Assembly: GCA_019637265.1 (NCBI GenBank)
Contig: JAHBVY010000019.1
Span: forward strand, 1 to 37,596
Direction of reading: 5' to 3'
DNA from: Polyangiaceae bacterium
GTDB taxonomy: Bacteria; Myxococcota_A; Polyangia; Polyangiales; Polyangiaceae
Length of the DNA: 37,596 nt
Positions 1 to 6,892 of this stretch are shown here, in pieces. The notes below the pieces were generated by a model. It did no database searches and was not told the DNA's origin. It saw only the letters and a program-made list of their open reading frames with translations. The position numbers and the translations under genes are program-made. Within the stretch, counting starts at the first letter, position 1. Each line of letters begins with the position of its first letter.

Positions 1-108
1 CGCCGTGTTGCCGCCACTCCCCGCGCCAACAGAGTCCTCATTCGTATTGCCTCCACAACCCAGCACCAAACCGAGACACCCTGCCATCGCGAACGAAAAT
101 CGAGTCAT
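1..108 (-). CDS. Lipoprotein paralogue, N-terminal part only (runs off window start)
   Basis: Reading the minus strand from the ATG at 106-108 gives 36 codons open to the window edge. The peptide starts MTRFSFAMAGCLGLVLGCGG and continues into a Gly/Ser/Asn-rich linker. It is a lipoprotein signal peptide with lipobox LVLGC. It closely matches the start of the complete gene at 228-941 (MTRF..A.AGCLGL.LGC, then Gly-rich). The upstream DNA is also similar, so this is a tandem paralogue. Function is unknown; the protein is expected to be exported and lipid-anchored. The start is supported by the identical position in the paralogue. The rest of the gene lies outside the window. Confidence 0.75.
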   Translation of the reverse strand, partial: MTRFSFAMAGCLGLVLGCGGNTNEDSVGAGSGGNTA

Positions 109-193
109 GCACTGCCGATTGCACGATGCGTACCAGCGCGATTGGCGCCCCAAGTTGTGTCAGCCTGTGCCGATCGGCCAGCTGAGGCGCTCG
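109..193 (-). repeat. Upstream region duplicated with lipoprotein gene, copy 1
   Basis: The DNA upstream of the partial lipoprotein gene matches that upstream of its neighbour (942-1025). Both have a shared block around CAAG[CT]TGTGTCAGCCTG followed by CAGCTGAGGCGCTC, with few substitutions. The duplication therefore included the 5' flanking region, which probably holds the promoter. No coding sequence is needed to explain the conservation. Confidence 0.6.
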
Positions 194-227
194 GTGCACC
201 ACCAGGCCTGATGAACCTGTCGCGACA

Positions 228-941
228 TCAGTCGCCTCCGCTCGAGCGAGCATCTTCAGACTCGCAGCTGAGCGCGATGGGCTCACAGTTCTTGAGCCAC
301 GGCAGTGAGTCGAGCCGCGGGTCCTCATAGACGCAGCGCCACACGTCATCGGGTGGCTCGATCCCGGGGCGCTGCTCAGGGGCGAATCGGTCGATGGCCT
401 CTAGGCAGGTGTCGAAGTAGCTGGCGTCCGCGACTTCACAGCGCATGGGCTCGGATTGGCGATCGTAGTCGTCGATGGGTGACATGCCGCCGCCGTAGTC
501 TCGCCGCGCGTAGTACACCGTGCCATCGGCCAACACCTGGAAGGCATGCCCCGAGTTGGTGCTGCAGCAGCTGTTGGTCTCATCCGCCTCGTGGGCATAG
601 CGGCCCTCCCGTCGCTCCTTGAGCGACTCGAGCACGCAACGCGTGCGCTCGAGCACAGAGACGTTGCGTATCGAGTTCTCGACGAGTTGAGCGAACGAAG
701 GCAAGCAATGATCCTCGCCCCCACACGCCTGGACCTCGTCATACCCCCGCGGCCCGTCACCTCCCACACCCGCCGTGCCACCCACACCACCCACACCTGC
801 GGTGCCACCCGTGCCGCCCACACCCGCCGTGTTGCCGCCACCCCCCGCGCCGGATGAGCCACCCGAGCCGTCGTTCGCGTCGCTCTCACAGCCCAATAGA
901 AGCCCCAAGCACCCCGCCACCGCCCATAGGAATCGAGTCAT
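228..941 (-). CDS. Putative Gly-rich lipoprotein, unknown function
   Basis: The protein has 237 aa. Residues 1-18 form a lipoprotein signal peptide with lipobox LLLGC (Cys18). Residues of about 24-65 form a low-complexity linker of GVGGTGGTAG-type repeats, common in myxobacterial surface lipoproteins. The C-terminal ~170 aa is a Cys-rich globular region with about ten Cys, including CGGEDHC and a CC pair, which suggests disulfides in an extracytoplasmic domain. I recognise no named family. It is the second member of a tandem pair with the partial gene at 1-108 and lies 117 bp from the end of the EamA permease. The start is fixed by the signal peptide and by the paralogue. Confidence 0.8.
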   Translation of the reverse strand: MTRFLWAVAGCLGLLLGCESDANDGSGGSSGAGGGGNTAGVGGTGGTAGVGGVGGTAGVGGDGPRGYDEVQACGGEDHCLPSFAQLVENSIRNVSVLERTRCVLESLKERREGRYAHEADETNSCCSTNSGHAFQVLADGTVYYARRDYGGGMSPIDDYDRQSEPMRCEVADASYFDTCLEAIDRFAPEQRPGIEPPDDVWRCVYEDPRLDSLPWLKNCEPIALSCESEDARSSGGD

Positions 942-1025
942 CCACGACCTATAGCACGATACGTACCACGCGATTCGCCTCCCAAGCTGTGTCAGCCTGT
1001 GCCGGTCAGCCAGCTGAGGCGCTCC
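942..1025 (-). repeat. Upstream region duplicated with lipoprotein gene, copy 2
   Basis: This is the counterpart of 109-193. It has the same ordered blocks (CACGAT.CGTACCA, CCCAAGCTGTGTCAGCC, CAGCTGAGGCGCTC) directly upstream of the complete lipoprotein gene. It fills most of the gap between that gene and the permease stop, so it is the likely promoter or leader region of the lipoprotein. Confidence 0.6.
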
Positions 1026-1058
1026 GCGCTCCGCGGAGCCTGGCGAGCCTGTCGCTAC

Positions 1059-1985
1059 TCAGTCTGCGCCCTTCAGCTGTGGCTTCGCCGCGCTGGGTGG
1101 ATGAGGCCGGCTGCCGCGCGTGATCAGGACGACACCGGTCAGGATGACTGCCATGGCGATCAGCGTCTGCCAACCTACCTGTTCATTGGCGACGATGGCG
1201 CCCAGGAGCACCGCGATGGGTGGGTTGACATAAGCGTAGCTGGTAGCGAGCGCGGGACGCACGTTGTGTAGTAACCAAATGTACGCGCCGAACCCGATGA
1301 TCGAGCCGAACACCGCGAGATAAACCACCGCGCCGAGGGCGAGCGGTGAAGGCACGCTGTCAATCCGCTCGCCGATGGCGAGCCCAAAGCTGCCCATCAC
1401 CGCACCACCACACAGCATCTGCGCGGCGGTGCTCATGAACGGCGCCGGCAAGTCGCGTCCGCGGCTCCACACCGAGCCAAACGCCCAGCCCGCTGGCGCC
1501 GCCAATAAGCACAGCGCACCGAGCGGCTGAGCGCGCAGCTCCCCACCAATGTTCAAGATCAGCACACCGACGAAGCCAATCCCCACCCCCAGCCACTCCA
1601 CGCTGAGGTAACGGCGACCGAAGGCGACGCCGAAGAGCGCCGCCCACACCGGCATCGACGCCACGGAGATGGCGGCCATCCCGGAGCTGACCCACTGCTG
1701 CGCTACGGAGACCAGCCCATTGCCGAGCCCGAGCAGCAAGCAACCCATGATCGCAGCGTTCTGCCATTGGCGCCGCGTGGGCAGCGCATGACCTCGCCAC
1801 CGGAGCCACAAGAGCAGCACGCTCCCCGCGAACAAGAAGCGGATCCCCGCCATCAAGAACGGCGGGAACCCGCGCAGGCCAAGGCGGATCCCCAGGTAGG
1901 TGGAGCCCCAAATCAGGTAAACTGACAATAAGCCCAACACCACCGCGACGCGGGGGGGAGGGGCGGGGAGGTCGCCGGTGGCCAT
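1059..1985 (-). CDS. EamA/DMT-family permease (YedA/RhaT-like)
   Basis: This is an inner-membrane drug/metabolite transporter superfamily protein of about 308 aa, with two EamA repeats and about ten hydrophobic segments. The signature VYLIWGSTYLGIRL near the N-terminus is typical of the YedA-like subgroup. The second repeat contains YLAVFGSIIGFGAYIWLL and SYAYVNPPIAVLLGA, a pattern usual for EamA repeat 2. The reading frame extends upstream to 2045, but the ATG at 1983-1985 (MATGDLPAPPPR) leaves a short cytoplasmic head before the first helix and was chosen. The substrate cannot be inferred; the family exports metabolites or amino acids. The C-terminus is Pro/Ala/Lys-rich. The gene is divergent from exonuclease III. 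Confidence 0.9.
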   Translation of the reverse strand: MATGDLPAPPPRVAVVLGLLSVYLIWGSTYLGIRLGLRGFPPFLMAGIRFLFAGSVLLLWLRWRGHALPTRRQWQNAAIMGCLLLGLGNGLVSVAQQWVSSGMAAISVASMPVWAALFGVAFGRRYLSVEWLGVGIGFVGVLILNIGGELRAQPLGALCLLAAPAGWAFGSVWSRGRDLPAPFMSTAAQMLCGGAVMGSFGLAIGERIDSVPSPLALGAVVYLAVFGSIIGFGAYIWLLHNVRPALATSYAYVNPPIAVLLGAIVANEQVGWQTLIAMAVILTGVVLITRGSRPHPPSAAKPQLKGAD

Positions 1986-2334
1986 GGCGCCGCTCAGGTA
2001 GAGCAAGCCGTCGGGAAACGCCAGTGGGGAAGCGACCGATCGCAAACGGGGCCACGGGCGCGCGGGAACAGCGCGACGCAGCGCACTTGGCGCGCGCTTT
2101 CGGGGGCCCCACCGGGCGAGGTGATGCTACACCGCCCCGGCCGATGAGGACCTCCAAGCACCGCGCTGCGCTGGCGCCGGCTCGCCTGGGTGGGCGCGAT
2201 GGATCGCGACGCATCCAAGGCGAGAGTTTGGAGGGCCAAAGCCAACCAGCGCGGGCCCATCGGACACGGGCAGCAGCGTCCCGAACAGGCGCGCTCACTC
2301 ATCGGGTTTTGGGGGTTTGGCGAGGTGACTCACG
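1986..2334. other. Divergent intergenic region, permease / xthA
   Basis: These 349 bp separate two divergent genes and should hold both promoters. No confident -35/-10 pair stands out in the GC-rich sequence. The open frames here have no family resemblance and lie in DNA already explained as leader. The only distinctive sequence is the G-rich element at 2304-2321, just before the xthA start. Confidence 0.4.
2304..2321 (+). repeat. G-rich intergenic element, WGFG type (copy a)
   Basis: GGGTTTTGGGGGTTTGGC, ending 13 bp before the xthA ATG. It is identical to the copy at 13076-13093 and one T longer than those at 5571-5587 and 33476-33492. In one frame it reads GFWGFG. It lies where the Shine-Dalgarno region of xthA should be, so it may affect translation or transcription of that gene. 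Confidence 0.75.
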
Positions 2335-3138
2335 ATGCGCATCATGACCTTCAACGCCAACGGCCTCCGCTCGGCGGCAAATAAAGGCTTCTTCCCCTGG
2401 TTCCGCCGTCAGAAGGTGGACGTGCTCTGCGTGCAGGAGACCAAGGCCCAAGCCGAGCAGCTCACGGGCGCGGTGTTTCGCCCGCGCGGCTACCACGTGG
2501 CCTTCCGCGACGCGACCACCAAGAAGGGTTATAGCGGCGTGGCCATCTACAGTCGGCAGCAGCCCGACGAGATCCACACGGAGCTCGGCTTCGCGCCGTT
2601 CGACGAGGAAGGGCGCTACCTCGAAGCGCGCTTTGGCAAGCTCAGCGTGGTGTCATTCTATATCCCCTCCGGTTCGTCAGGTGAGCTGAGACAGGACTTC
2701 AAGCTCGAGGTGATGGCGTGGCTCGCGCCCATCATGCGCCGCTGGCTCGCGAGCGACCGCGAGTACGTGCTGTGCGGCGACTGGAACATCGTGCGCGCGC
2801 GCGGCGACATCAAGAACTGGACCTCGAACCAGAAGAACTCAGGCTGCCTGCCTAGTGAGCGCGCCTGGCTGAACGGCCTGATCGCCGACTCCTCGGGGGA
2901 TGGCTCGCCGCAACCGAAGCGCGGCTGGGTGGACACCTTCCGCGCGCTGAAGCCGGACGCCACCAGCGACTACACCTGGTGGTCGAACCGCGGCGCCGCG
3001 CGCGCGAACAACGTGGGCTGGCGCATCGACTACCAGCTCGCCACGCCGGGGCTCGAGCAGCGCCTGCTGAGCTGTAAAATCAGCCCAGAGCCGCGCTTCT
3101 CCGATCACGCGCCGTACAGCGTGGACTACCAAGACTGA
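2335..3138 (+). CDS. xthA: Exodeoxyribonuclease III
   Basis: The protein has 267 aa, the normal size for the ExoIII/AP-endonuclease family (endonuclease/exonuclease/phosphatase fold). It cleaves abasic sites and degrades 3' ends of duplex DNA in base excision repair. Catalytic motifs appear in order: FNANGLRSA at the N-terminus, the metal-ligand Glu in VQETKAQ, GDWNIVRARGDIKNW (Asp and Asn of the active site), the substrate-contact block WWSNRGAARANNVGWRIDYQ, and the terminal catalytic Asp-His in FSDHAPYSVDY. The start ATG gives the canonical MRIMTFNANG opening. It stands alone between the permease and a small secreted repeat protein. Confidence 0.95.
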   Translation: MRIMTFNANGLRSAANKGFFPWFRRQKVDVLCVQETKAQAEQLTGAVFRPRGYHVAFRDATTKKGYSGVAIYSRQQPDEIHTELGFAPFDEEGRYLEARFGKLSVVSFYIPSGSSGELRQDFKLEVMAWLAPIMRRWLASDREYVLCGDWNIVRARGDIKNWTSNQKNSGCLPSERAWLNGLIADSSGDGSPQPKRGWVDTFRALKPDATSDYTWWSNRGAARANNVGWRIDYQLATPGLEQRLLSCKISPEPRFSDHAPYSVDYQD

Positions 3139-3177
3139 AGCCAGCTGGCGAGGCGGGGCGCGGCGTGACAGCATGGC

Positions 3178-3522
3178 TTGGTGCGCCGCCTGCTCGCCTC
3201 CACGTTCTTCCTCGCTTGGCTCGGCGTCCTCTGCCTGCCGCAGCAAGCAGAGGCGAAGAAGGAGGGGTTCAACCCGGGCGCCTGCTCGTTCGGAGGCAAG
3301 CGGCTCTATGGCAAGGTGAAGGTGGTGGACACCTTCCCGGACATCCGCGTGAAGGTGGTGAAGACGTTCCCCGACCTGAACGTGAAGGTGGTGGACACCT
3401 TCCCGGACAGCTGCGGCCGCTGGAAGATGGTAGACACCTTCCCTGACTTCACCGTCAAGTTCGTGGACACCTTCCCTGACGTTCAAATCCGCTACGTGGA
3501 CACCTTCCCCGGCGTTCCCTGA
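3178..3522 (+). CDS. Small secreted VDTFPD-repeat protein, septoil-knot-like
   Basis: The protein has 114 aa (TTG start; the following GTG at 3181 is equally possible). Residues 1 to about 26 are a signal peptide with likely cleavage after AEA. After a short linker with one Cys come six near-identical repeats of about 11 residues, consensus x[VI]x[VMFY]V[DK]TFP[DG]. Repeat 3 is followed by an insertion containing SCG. Each repeat looks like one beta-strand plus a turn. This spacing and pattern resemble the family I know as the 7(1) septoil knot domain (formerly DUF6150); I assign it from pattern memory, not from a search. Function is unknown, location is periplasmic or extracellular. The repeats are also visible in the DNA. 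Confidence 0.75.
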   Translation: MVRRLLASTFFLAWLGVLCLPQQAEAKKEGFNPGACSFGGKRLYGKVKVVDTFPDIRVKVVKTFPDLNVKVVDTFPDSCGRWKMVDTFPDFTVKFVDTFPDVQIRYVDTFPGVP

Positions 3523-3828
3523 GCGCCACCCAGCGGGGCGGTGGACGGCCATGGCGCCGCCTTGGGGCGCGTTGCTAGCCGTCGAAAATCAGCGCTCGAG
3601 CAGCTTCGATGCGCTGCGTTATGGGCAGCGTGCGCCATACCGCGGGGTCCAGTTGACTGGAGGATGCCTGCGACTCGCAGCGCGGTGCCGTCCAACCCCC
3701 AAACCCGAACCCCATGCTTTGCACCACGGCCTTACTTCGAGGCGCCCATCGACCCACACCTCAGGCTTCACGAAGGCTCCGTCGCCATCGTGATCGACAT
3801 CCATCGCGATGTGACCGAAGCTCCGCCC
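3523..3828. other. Intergenic region before formate-THF ligase
   Basis: The reading frame of the ligase is open upstream to 3541, but the translated stretch is compositionally unlike the enzyme and contains a repeat element in antisense. I therefore treat these ~300 bp as noncoding. They hold the G-rich element at 3681-3706 and presumably the ligase promoter. I see no folate-type riboswitch or terminator. Confidence 0.45.
3681..3706 (-). repeat. G-rich intergenic element, FGGWTAPR type (copy g)
   Basis: Minus-strand copy reading GGGTTTGGGGGTTGGACGGC and then ACCGCG. All 26 nt are identical to the plus-strand copy at 27097-27122, more than 23 kb away. In one frame it encodes GFGGWTAPR. It lies inside the intergenic region upstream of the formate-THF ligase. 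Confidence 0.75.
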
Positions 3829-5487
3829 ATGAAGCTTCGACCCATCCAGGCAGTGGCCGAGGAGCTCGGCCTGAACTCGGACGACGTCATCCCCTGGGGG
3901 CGCGCTCGCGCGAAGGTCTCCCTCGACGCGGCAGGTCGCCCGGAGGCGAAGGGGAAGGGGCGGCTCTTGCTGGTGAGCTCGATCAACCCCACGCCGCCGG
4001 GTGAGGGGAAGACGACGACGTCAGTTGCCCTGGCGATGGGTCTGCGCATGCGTCAGCGCCGCGCCGTGCCCGCGCTGCGTGAGCCCTCCCTGGGGCCGGT
4101 GTTCGGTGTGAAGGGTGGCGGCACGGGGGGTGGGCGCGCTTCCCTCGAGCCCGCCGAGGACATCAACCTGCACTTCACGGGTGATCTCCACGCCATCACC
4201 GCGGCGCACAACCTGCTCGCGGCGCTGGTAGACAACTCACTTTACTTTCGCAGCCCGGTGGAGCTGGAGCCCACGCGCGTCCGCTGGCGTCGCTGCCTGG
4301 ACATGAACGATCGCTTCCTCAGGAACGTGATGGTGGGGCTCGGCGGCAAGGCGCACGGCGTGCCTCGCGAGACGTCGTTCGACATCACGGCGGCGAGCGA
4401 GGTGATGGCGATCCTGGCGCTGTCTTCCAGCCTGGAAGATCTCGAGGAGCGCTGCGCGCGCATCGTGGTCGGACAAACGCGCGAGGGCGCGCCGGTTCGT
4501 GCGGCTGACGTGTTCGCGGCGCCGTCCATGGTGGCCCTGCTGCGCGACGCCGCGATGCCCAACTTGGTGCAGACGCGCGAGGGTGGGCCGGCGATCGTCC
4601 ACGCCGGGCCGTTCGGCAACATCGCGCACGGCTGCAGCTCCATCTTGGGCACGCGCCTGGCGATGGCCTACGCCGACGAGGTGATCACCGAGGGTGGGTT
4701 CGGCTTCGACCTGGGAGCCGAGAAGTTCCTGGACATCAAATGTCGCGCCGCGGGGATCTGGCCGCGCGGCGTGCTCGTGGTGGTGACGCTGCGCGCGCTG
4801 AAGCACCACGGCGGCGCGGCGCCGAACGCGGTGGCCGAGCCGAATCGTGAGGCGCTGGTGCGCGGCTTCGAGCACCTGGAGAAGCACCTCGAGTCGATCG
4901 CGGCCTTCGGCCTGCCTGCGGTGATCGGCGTCAACCGCTTCCCCCAAGACACGGAGGCTGAGATGGATGAGCTGCGCGCCTTCGCGCGCGAGCGCGGCGT
5001 GGCGGTGGCGGCGCACGAGGGCTTCGGCAAAGGCGGTGAGGGCTCCCTCGAGCTGGCCGACACCGTGCTGTCGATGCTCGACGCGACCGACGCCGAGCCG
5101 GCCAAGCCGAAGTTCCTCTATGAGCTGAGCGACGCACCGGAAGCCAAGCTGACGGCCATCGCACGCACCGTGTACGGCGCGCGGGACGTGCACCTGACGG
5201 CCCAGGCGAAGAAGGACCTGGACGCGGCGGTGGCGCTGGGCGGGGACAAGCTCCCCATTTGCATCGCGAAGACCCACCTCTCCTTGTCGGACGACCCAAG
5301 CAAGCGGAACCGCCCGCGCGACTTCGACGTCACCGTGAGGGAGGTGCGCTTGAGCGCCGGCGCCGGCTTCCTGGTGGCGCTCACCGGCGACATCCTCACC
5401 ATGCCCGGCCTGCCCCGCGAGCCCGCCGCCAAGCGAGTGGTCGTGCACCCTGACGGCCGCGTCACGGGGCTGATGCAAGGCGAGTAG
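3829..5487 (+). CDS. fhs: Formate--tetrahydrofolate ligase
   Basis: The enzyme catalyses ATP-dependent formylation of tetrahydrofolate to 10-formyl-THF in cytosolic one-carbon metabolism. The start chosen at 3829 gives 552 aa (MKLRPIQAVAEELGL), close to the usual ~555. GTG codons at 3790 and 3811 are alternatives, and the frame is open to 3541. The phosphate-binding loop PTPPGEGKTTT is at about residues 54-64. Family blocks follow: EPSLGPVFGVKGGGTGGG, DINLHFTGDLHAIT, FDITAASEVMAILAL, HAGPFGNIAHGCSSI and the C-terminal LTGDILTMPGLPREPAA. All expected motifs are intact. The gene is single, flanked by intergenic G-rich elements on both sides. Confidence 0.96.
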   Translation: MKLRPIQAVAEELGLNSDDVIPWGRARAKVSLDAAGRPEAKGKGRLLLVSSINPTPPGEGKTTTSVALAMGLRMRQRRAVPALREPSLGPVFGVKGGGTGGGRASLEPAEDINLHFTGDLHAITAAHNLLAALVDNSLYFRSPVELEPTRVRWRRCLDMNDRFLRNVMVGLGGKAHGVPRETSFDITAASEVMAILALSSSLEDLEERCARIVVGQTREGAPVRAADVFAAPSMVALLRDAAMPNLVQTREGGPAIVHAGPFGNIAHGCSSILGTRLAMAYADEVITEGGFGFDLGAEKFLDIKCRAAGIWPRGVLVVVTLRALKHHGGAAPNAVAEPNREALVRGFEHLEKHLESIAAFGLPAVIGVNRFPQDTEAEMDELRAFARERGVAVAAHEGFGKGGEGSLELADTVLSMLDATDAEPAKPKFLYELSDAPEAKLTAIARTVYGARDVHLTAQAKKDLDAAVALGGDKLPICIAKTHLSLSDDPSKRNRPRDFDVTVREVRLSAGAGFLVALTGDILTMPGLPREPAAKRVVVHPDGRVTGLMQGE

Positions 5488-5551
5488 CGGACGCCCACGC
5501 GGGAGGCTAAGCTGCCGAGACAGGCAGGGTACCGGACGTGGGAGGCAAGGC

Positions 5552-6817
5552 ATGACGAAGCAGCGCCAGGGGGTTTGGGGGTTTGGCAACGCACCGCGCG
5601 CGCCTGAGCGAACAACCGAGCGGGGCGCACAACACGGCGGCGCAGCTCAAGGCAGCGCACCTGACGCTAGCGCCCCCAGGAGCGCGCGGCGTGAAGCGCT
5701 GCGCCGACGGGTGTTCCGCGCCGCCAGCGCTGGGGTGCTGCTGACGCTGGCGGGGCTCGGCGCAGGCGGGTGCCTCTTCGATGACGACTATGGCGACCTA
5801 TCGGGGAGCGGCTGTGGGTCAGAGGGGCTGCGCTGTGACGGCGCGACGCTGTTCGAGTGCGTCGATGGCAGCTATCGGGTGCGCGCCGTCTGCACCGGGG
5901 AGACGCCGCTGTGCGTGGCGGGCGCCTGCGCCGAGTGCGCAGGAGGCCCGGAGGAGCTGGCCACGGGGCGCTGCGGTAGCAATGGCTACGCGGCCGGGCC
6001 ACTGCCGGGACCGGAGCGCCCAGCTAGCTACTTGGAGGATGGACCGGACGGCGTGTTCAATGAAGTGACAGGGCTCTACTGGGAGCGACAAGCGGCGCCC
6101 GGAACCTACACCTGGGCAGAAGCACGACGCTACTGTGATGACCTCAACAAGACATGGCTAGGCTGGCGCTTGCCTACAAGGATGGAGCTGATCTCCTTGG
6201 TCGACTACTCCCGGCGTGACCCAGCGATCGACACCACTATTTTCCCCATGGAATTAGGGCCCCACGAGGTCGACCCCACCTTCTGGTCTTCGTCCGTGCG
6301 CGTCGAGGGGCAAGGCTGGTGGTACGTGAACTTCCGCGACGGCCTGGTGAACCTCGCAGGCGCTGACCAACGCCTCCAGGTGCGGTGTGTGCTACCGCTA
6401 ATTTATAAGCGACTCCCACCACGGGGGAACTTCTTCGAGGTGACCGGGAACACGGTGGTGGACACCGCGACCGGCCTCGAGTGGCAACGGGAGACTTCAG
6501 CCACCAAACAAACACGCGAGGCGGCCCTCAGCACCTGCGCCGGGCTCAGCGTGGACGGTAAGACCGGCTGGCGCCTCCCCACCGTAGCTGAGCTGAGCAG
6601 CCTGGTGCCGGGCAGTAAGATCACGGCGCCCGCCATCAACGAGGAGATCTTCCCGGGCACCCAGCCCGAAGGCTACTGGAGCGCCACCCTGCTCGCCGGC
6701 TCGGAAGACCCTTGGTACGTTAGCTTCACCAATTACAACCCCATGACTGACCATTGGGACCAAGCCGAGGAGCGCTGGGTGCGCTGCGTACGCCTCACGC
6801 CAGAGGCCACGCGCTAG
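5552..6817 (+). CDS. DUF1566 (Lcl C-terminal-like) lipoprotein with two repeats
   Basis: The ATG at 5552 with GGAGG 9 nt upstream gives 421 aa. A basic stretch (RREALRRRVFR) then a hydrophobic segment ends in lipobox GAGGC, near residue 73, so the signal peptide is far from this start. The GTG at 5711 would give a compact lipoprotein signal and is a serious alternative. A Cys-rich segment follows (about 75-140). Two DUF1566 units come next, each with TGL.W.R and GWRLPT.[MV]EL.SLV, and each ending in an RCV-type strand. DUF1566 is typical of extracellular C-type-lectin-like folds. Residues 7-12 (GVWGFG) come from a repeated G-rich element that also occurs in noncoding DNA, another reason to doubt the long N-terminus. 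Confidence 0.82.
   Translation: MTKQRQGVWGFGNAPRAPERTTERGAQHGGAAQGSAPDASAPRSARREALRRRVFRAASAGVLLTLAGLGAGGCLFDDDYGDLSGSGCGSEGLRCDGATLFECVDGSYRVRAVCTGETPLCVAGACAECAGGPEELATGRCGSNGYAAGPLPGPERPASYLEDGPDGVFNEVTGLYWERQAAPGTYTWAEARRYCDDLNKTWLGWRLPTRMELISLVDYSRRDPAIDTTIFPMELGPHEVDPTFWSSSVRVEGQGWWYVNFRDGLVNLAGADQRLQVRCVLPLIYKRLPPRGNFFEVTGNTVVDTATGLEWQRETSATKQTREAALSTCAGLSVDGKTGWRLPTVAELSSLVPGSKITAPAINEEIFPGTQPEGYWSATLLAGSEDPWYVSFTNYNPMTDHWDQAEERWVRCVRLTPEATR
5571..5587 (+). repeat. G-rich element, WGFG type (copy b), at 5' end of lipoprotein ORF
   Basis: GGGTTTGGGGGTTTGGC, identical to the copy at 33476-33492. The preceding DNA from 5535 (GGACGT.GGAGGCA..GCATGACG) matches that before the copy at 13076. 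The conserved unit is therefore about 50 bp and includes a Shine-Dalgarno sequence and an ATG. Confidence 0.75.
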
Positions 6818-6869
6818 CGCTACCTGAGCTCGCTGATAGGTTGGTGAAAGCGCGGTGCGGGCTAAACGA

Positions 6870-6887
6870 CGAGCGGTTTACCGTTCG
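6870..6887. terminator. Hairpin between convergent lipoprotein and norD genes
   Basis: CGAGCGGT-TT-ACCGTTCG forms an 8-bp stem (one G-U) with a tiny loop. It lies in the 75-bp gap between two convergent stop codons. The position suits a bidirectional terminator, but there is no clear U-tract and the loop is very short. Confidence 0.35.
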
Positions 6888-6892
6888 TCACC

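Noticed and set aside
3310..3515. Regularly spaced DNA repeats suggesting a CRISPR-like array
   Set aside because: The repeats are in frame, about 33 bp apart, and encode a clean series of VDTFPD strands behind a signal peptide. There are no unique spacers of constant length.
3541..3828. 96-residue N-terminal extension of formate-THF ligase
   Set aside because: Composition is unlike the enzyme, the stretch contains an antisense G-rich repeat, and the family's usual length is met from 3829.
3523..3828. Tetrahydrofolate riboswitch before fhs
   Set aside because: No conserved pairing elements or expression platform could be recognised, and the only distinctive sequence is the dispersed G-rich element.
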